A DNA stretch of 64,000 nt from Tritrichomonas musculus (lineage: Eukaryota > Parabasalia > Tritrichomonadida > Tritrichomonadidae). How positions within the stretch are numbered: the stretch's first letter is position 1; each line of letters starts with the position of its first letter. Below, piece by piece: positions 59,346 to 64,000 of the stretch. The DNA is taken from the NCBI GenBank assembly GCA_039105265.1, contig JAPFFF010000010.1:1302001-1366000 (forward strand), in the 5' to 3' direction. Under the pieces are notes generated by a model. That model made no database searches and was not told where the DNA came from. It was given only the letters and a program-made list of their open reading frames with translations. Made by a program: the position numbers and the translations under genes.

Positions 59346-60195
59346 AACAATTTTTTAAAAAAATCTCAATAAAGATTCAATATTTATCAAAAAATACTGT
59401 TCTTATCATATATTAATATAGATTATTATAAAAATTTTGGACATTTCTTAAATCAAAAGTTGTTAATCATGTAGAATAAATATCAATTTAAAATGCTAAT
59501 TAATGAAAGATAAATAGTTTTTATATTAAAATGAAGATCGAATTTGATTACATAATCTTCCTAAATTCCTAAATTTAAATAAAAATCAAGTCAAACATAA
59601 AGAATAAAATACATATTTCATTATAGTCTCTTTTTTATATTAAAAAAAATATTTGGGGATAAATGGTAATATTTTAAAAAGAATTAAGTTTTTTCGATAC
59701 ATGATCTTTTCTAACTTTTTATTTTGTAATATTCGATTTCTTCTTTTAATGCTCAATAAAATGATATATTTTGTTTGAACATAACTTCAAAGATAAAGTT
59801 TAGTTTGAAAAATGAATTCAAAAAGTTGAATTAATAAACGGAATGATTCAATTTTCGGCGGTTAGAAAATTAATTTTAAACGATCAAACTCAATATTTTT
59901 GCTTTAAAATATATTATATAAATAGGGAATATTATTTAAAATGAGGTTCCGCCATTTATAAAATCAAAAAATTCAAAATGACCATTTTTTACCCAAATTA
60001 TTTTTTATGGAAAATAAAATGCGATTATCTAATTCACCTTTGATGATTTTGATTTTTTAAATAGTAAATTATATGTAGCTATTAAAAATCTATCTAAATA
60101 TAAAATAACTGGAAAAAGTCTTGGATAGCTTACACATAATTATCCCCAGACGAAATGTGATATAAAAAATTTTTGGGGATAAATGGCATTATTCC

Positions 60196-63100
60196 AATTC
60201 AAATATAAAAATATGTTAATAATAAGATTTCGACCGAATGGCTTAAAATTCCACAAAACACAAATTATTATATTCAATACCATAAAATAATTGATTTCTG
60301 AAATTGTCAAGAAAATATCTTAATTAGAAATATCTTTTTTCAACTAATCTTTACTTTTTGTATATCTTAATTAGAAATATCACCTAGCGGAAACAGAATC
60401 TCTATTAGATTTTTAATATAAAGATGAGGTATAAATCAATTAAATTAAAATTAAAGCTTTAATTTTGATAGATCTTCAAATGCAGATTTTTTAGAAAAAA
60501 CGTTAAGGTCAAATATTTTAATGTTATTTTTACGGTTGTGGCCACACTCATATTTGTTTTCTTTGGCGAATATTAATCACTCTTCGGCTTACCAAGCAAC
60601 TATAAAGACAAGCGTTTTTTCCCATAAGCCATAAGTAATGACGATCTTGGATTTTACGTTTTTTTTACAGACTTAAGAATATTTCAACTTTTTATATAAC
60701 ATTTTACTTAATTATATTCCAAAAAATGTTTACGAGTATGATTTTAATGATGGCATTAATGCATTTGATCCATGTATTCTTCTTATATTAAAGTTTTTCA
60801 CTATGCATATTTCCTTTTTTACCCTGAATATTGATGAAATCCTTTTTAGTTTTACGCTATTTTCATGGCGGAATAATTTTATTAATACTAGCTCTATCAT
60901 TTATTAGACAAAAATGAACAAATTTATACTATTCTGATAATTAAGTTTATCCTAATAGTGTTCCGTCACAAAAAAAGGTATTTTTTATAGGTAGAAATTA
61001 TTACTCTTCACTCATTCAATTTTTTTGCTTCTTATTACTGCACTTTGAAGTTCGATGCCTAAATTTTAAAAAATTAATAATTAAATAAGTATTCTCTCAA
61101 AATATAGAAAAATTATTATCATATTCACTTCATATTTTTAGTATAAATTCATAATAAATTAATTATATAAAAAAATTTATTGAATGAACTCATTGAATAT
61201 ATTGTGAGAATGAATTATTTATCCTTTATAGTAAATTGATTATAGATATTGAATATATTCTGAGGTTTTTAATAATTTAATGAAAAAAAATTGATAGAAG
61301 TGATTGAATATTTTATGAATGCTGATTCTTTTTTATTATCAATTTTGTTATAAAAATATAGTGAATTATTGACCTTGTAGATTAAAACAGATTTTTTTTG
61401 ACCTTATACTAAGGCCAAATAAGATTGAATTCCTTATTACTGTAACCGCCAAAATGCAGTAATAAGCGATCATTATTCACCTATTATAGGTCAAATAAAA
61501 TTGAATTCCTTATTACTGTAACCGCCAAACCGCAGTAATAAGAACTTTTTCACCTTTCTAAAGGATAATAATTTTGACCTTTAAATATCTTAACAAATTA
61601 ATTTTTTTTTAACAAAATTGAATCATTCAAAAATCCACTTTTTTAAAATGAAAAGATAAATTGAATGAATAAAGATAGAACTTTTTGTATTACAAAATAA
61701 TAATCTTTTTTTATAATTTTTGAAATAAATTTAGATATTATATATCAATATTTTTTAATATTTAATTTATATGCATTATATAATATATTCTATTATAATA
61801 TTCTTTAAATTTTTCATTTTTTTAAAATTATTTTAAAATTTTCAAAATTTCTTTATTACTGTGATTTTTTGCAACAGTAATAAATGCGAGCTGTAGTATT
61901 TTTAAAGTTTTAATAAAAATAATCAGGTTTTTAAGTAACTTTTTTATTTTTTTTATTCTCATGCCATTTTCTATTAAACCGTCGGGGGAAAAAAATTGAA
62001 TGCGATTTTCCAAAATTTTGTACTTTTTTCAATTGAAAAAAAATTGAATGTAAATTTTCCGAAAAATCTGCATTTTGGAATCTATCTTAATTTTTGGGCC
62101 AAAAAAAAAATATTCTTGATTTTCAAATAAATTTGCAAGGGTTTTTTGATCATCAGATTTAATTTAAACACAGTAAAAATTTCCTGATTTAATTGATGAA
62201 TGCTATTCAATATCATAGAATAATAATAATTCTTAATTGTCAACATTTAACAATGTTTCAAAAATCAATCAAGACATTCAATAGAGAGAAAGGAAAGAGT
62301 CACTTTTTACACAATTCTTCCTTTTAGCAAAATATTTTTATGATAATTTTAATCTGTTATCAAAGGTAAAGAAGAATATACAATTCTTTTATCTTTTAAC
62401 AATTTGAAAAGCTTTAGAAATCTTATCTTTATAGTGAATAACATTCTTCTTCAGAATTGATACTGAAAATGATGATAATGAAGAACAATCAATTTTTGTT
62501 TTAATTTATTAAAATCAATGCTATTTATTTCAACTAAAATTTGAATAATTGAGTATAGATATGTATTTTTGGAATCATTTAAATGATTCAAATATTGTTT
62601 AAAACTTTCGATGTTCCATCTATTTTTGCATCACTCCCTAATTTCCCAAATAGAATTATTACTCACAATGAATACAATGATTGTGGGCCTGAAATTGTTC
62701 ATCAAAAATGCATTTCAAGTTATATTTAAATATAATCTTTTTTATTTAACTTTTATCTCAAATCCATATAAGAATGCTATAATATACAATGATATGATTA
62801 TTCTAAACAATAGTTTCTCGATAAAAAAATTTTCACTTTTTCTGAGAGGAACTTTTTGTATAAATTAAAAAAAAAAAAAAAAAATCAGTTTTGGAGTGAA
62901 TAAAAAATAAGAAGAAATCATAGAAAATGATGAACACCAGATATCGGCGACCTAATAATGGTGACAGGCTATAGATAATTAAAAAACTACATATGAAGAT
63001 GAATTAAAGGCAGTTAATTATTGCTAATGTTAATTCTTTTTATTCTCTTTGTTTTGTTTTAATTTACGATTATTCTTCATGCGTGCTAATTGAATAATTG

Positions 63101-63212
63101 GCGCCCTCCAAAAAAAAGGATAATATCCTTTTAAATCATCTTATAAAAAGAAATAAAATTTTTTACATCACATTTCATTTCAAAATTAAATCAAATAACT
63201 TACGAAATAATT
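60196..63212. other. AT-rich intergenic DNA
   Basis: Three kb without a supported gene. It contains the CTTATTACTG hairpins listed separately, a GC-richer noncoding patch at about 60,530-60,660, an A-run at about 62,870, and a minus-strand stretch near 62,460-62,620 with about 45 codons (KNTYLYSIIQILVEINSIDF) faintly like the helical segment of the kinase-LRR protein. None is strong enough for a gene call. Confidence 0.5.
61400..61890. repeat. CTTATTACTG hairpins within a 76-bp direct repeat
   Basis: 61433-61466 and 61509-61542 are hairpins with perfect 10-bp arms CTTATTACTG/CAGTAATAAG and loops starting TAACCGCCAAA. They sit in two tandem copies (about 76 bp apart) of a block that begins with GTCAAATAA(G/A)ATTGAATTC. 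A third hairpin, TTTATTACTGT/ACAGTAATAAA with a different loop, is at 61852-61884. They resemble a foldback repeat family. Confidence 0.8.
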
Positions 63213-64000
63213 TATGGATGTAAATGAATATTTAAAGAAAATGAAAGAAATTCAGCAAAATATTCTAGATTTTATTGATCAAAATGATGATATAGAAACA
63301 AATTTTCAAAATCTAAATTATATCTTTGATGAACAAAAAATAGGAAGTAATAAGCATGATCTCAAATTGATACTTCATTTTATTTTAAAAATTTCAAATA
63401 ATCAACACCGGACCGCTTGTTTTTTCAATAAAATTGAGCGAATTTTAAAATTTTTTAAAAACGAAATAACAACATATTATACAAATTTTGAAATATTCAA
63501 CATATTTAAAGGCAACAAACGAATTATTTTATTTCTCATAAAAGAAAAAATAATTTATATGAATAAATCCATTGCAAATGAAATGACTAAAGGGAAATAT
63601 AGAGAAATGAAGTATCCTGAATATTTTTATCCAGAAATCAAGCCTTTCCAAGAAGATTTGTACAGAGATATAAACCAAGATAATTTTGAAGAAAAAAGAG
63701 AAATAGGTGAGAATGATGATTTTATTTTTGAGATGATTCGAAAAGATTTGGTTGAAGATTTTATTTCATATGTAAATAAAACGAATTTTTCACTTGAAAC
63801 AAGATTCATGACATCTATATTTGAAACAAATTCTTTTTTGGTTAAAAGCCTTTCAACATCATTAATTGAATATGCAGCATTTCATGGATCCATTCAAATT
63901 CTTCAATATTTATTATTCAACAAAGTTGAATTTAATCAATCTTTATGGAAATTTGCAATCCATGGAAACAATGCTGAAATTATTCATCTGCTTGAAGAAA
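63213..64000 (+). CDS. DUF3447-like protein, partial (runs off the window)
   Basis: From the ATG at 63213 the frame is open to the last base (about 262 codons), so the gene continues beyond the window. MDVNEYLKKMKEIQQNILDF, FFNKIERILKFFKNEITTYY, FKGNKRIILFLIKEKIIYMN, FEMIRKDLVEDFISYVNKTN and TSLIEYAAFHGSIQILQYLL align with the N-terminal modules of the genes at 25493 and 42027, ending in NNAEIIHLLEE. By analogy ankyrin or BspA LRR repeats should follow. It is presumably cytosolic; function unknown. Confidence 0.85.

Larger units (their letters stand above)
56227..60195 (+). mobile_element. Mutator-like element (MULE) with TIRs and 9-bp TSD
   Basis: A 3,969-bp DNA transposon. Its left end GGGAAGTGTCATTTATCCCC mirrors the right end GGAATAATGCCATTTATCCC (then C). 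Flanks AATTCAAAA (56218-56226) and AATTCAAAT (60196-60204) match at eight of nine bases, the 9-bp duplication length of Mutator elements. The ATTTATCCCC core recurs inside both ends (near 56,270 and 56,291 on the left; 59,653, 60,138 and 60,172 on the right), as expected for transposase-binding sites. It encodes a MULE transposase in three pieces. The transposase is broken by two shifts and one stop. Confidence 0.88.

Noticed and set aside
62611-62868. 85-codon plus-strand gene
   Set aside because: AT-driven composition with no recognisable feature; ends in a poly-A run.

Overview
The window is AT-rich, gene-sparse eukaryotic DNA that looks like a parabasalid flagellate, most likely a Tritrichomonas-type trichomonad (species not resolved). 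The evidence is the family content: BspA-type leucine-rich-repeat (TpLRR/LRR_5) proteins, ankyrin/DUF3447-like proteins, kinases fused to Sel1 or LRR repeats, a BTB plus F5/8C (discoidin) protein, beta-amylase and GH78/GH20 glycosidases. No intact gene needs an intron, and a TCA(Y)(T/A)-like initiator lies 5-30 bases before many start codons, as in trichomonad promoters. All functional calls come from reading motifs by eye; no database search was run.

Layout. 1-4,000: a 23-bp satellite followed by an 883-aa DDE transposase-like protein carrying two BRCT-like segments and a SANT/Myb domain. 4,000-9,600: AT-rich DNA with a 52-bp tandem repeat, six separate ankyrin modules divided by noncoding spacers, and decayed shards of other genes. 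9,644-10,243: a class I methyltransferase. 11,101-16,307 (copy A) and 46,793-51,782 (copy B): two arms of an inverted segmental duplication, about 30 kb apart, holding a kinase-Sel1 gene end, a beta-amylase, tRNA-Glu(CTC) and a calponin-homology (CH) protein. The arms have decayed differently. Copy A kept the CH gene but lost half of beta-amylase and most of the Sel1 gene. Copy B kept the whole Sel1 and beta-amylase coding lengths, though beta-amylase has one frameshift, and lost almost all of the CH gene.

Between the arms lie the BTB-F5/8C gene, an MFS transporter, an alpha-L-rhamnosidase, a foldback MITE with a perfect 9-bp target duplication placed 20 bp before a DUF3447-like gene, a split BspA LRR gene, a broken Tudor-knot/chromo-like gene, an ankyrin protein, a 3.76-kb element with two 942-bp inverted arms, a kinase-coiled-coil-LRR giant (1842 aa), kinase fragments, a DUF3447-LRR gene (914 aa) and a damaged GH20 hexosaminidase. 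After copy B come the full kinase-Sel1 gene (18 nearly identical 36-aa repeats), a Mutator-like element with recognisable TIRs and a near-perfect 9-bp TSD, AT-rich DNA with hairpin repeats, and the 5' part of another DUF3447-like gene running off the end.

The surface or signalling repeat genes (LRR, ANK, Sel1, kinase) dominate and exist as whole, fused, split and fragmentary copies. The carbohydrate genes (rhamnosidase, hexosaminidase, beta-amylase, sugar-type MFS) would suit a parasite or commensal feeding on host or bacterial glycans, though the hexosaminidase and both beta-amylase copies look broken. No operon-like organisation is expected or seen.
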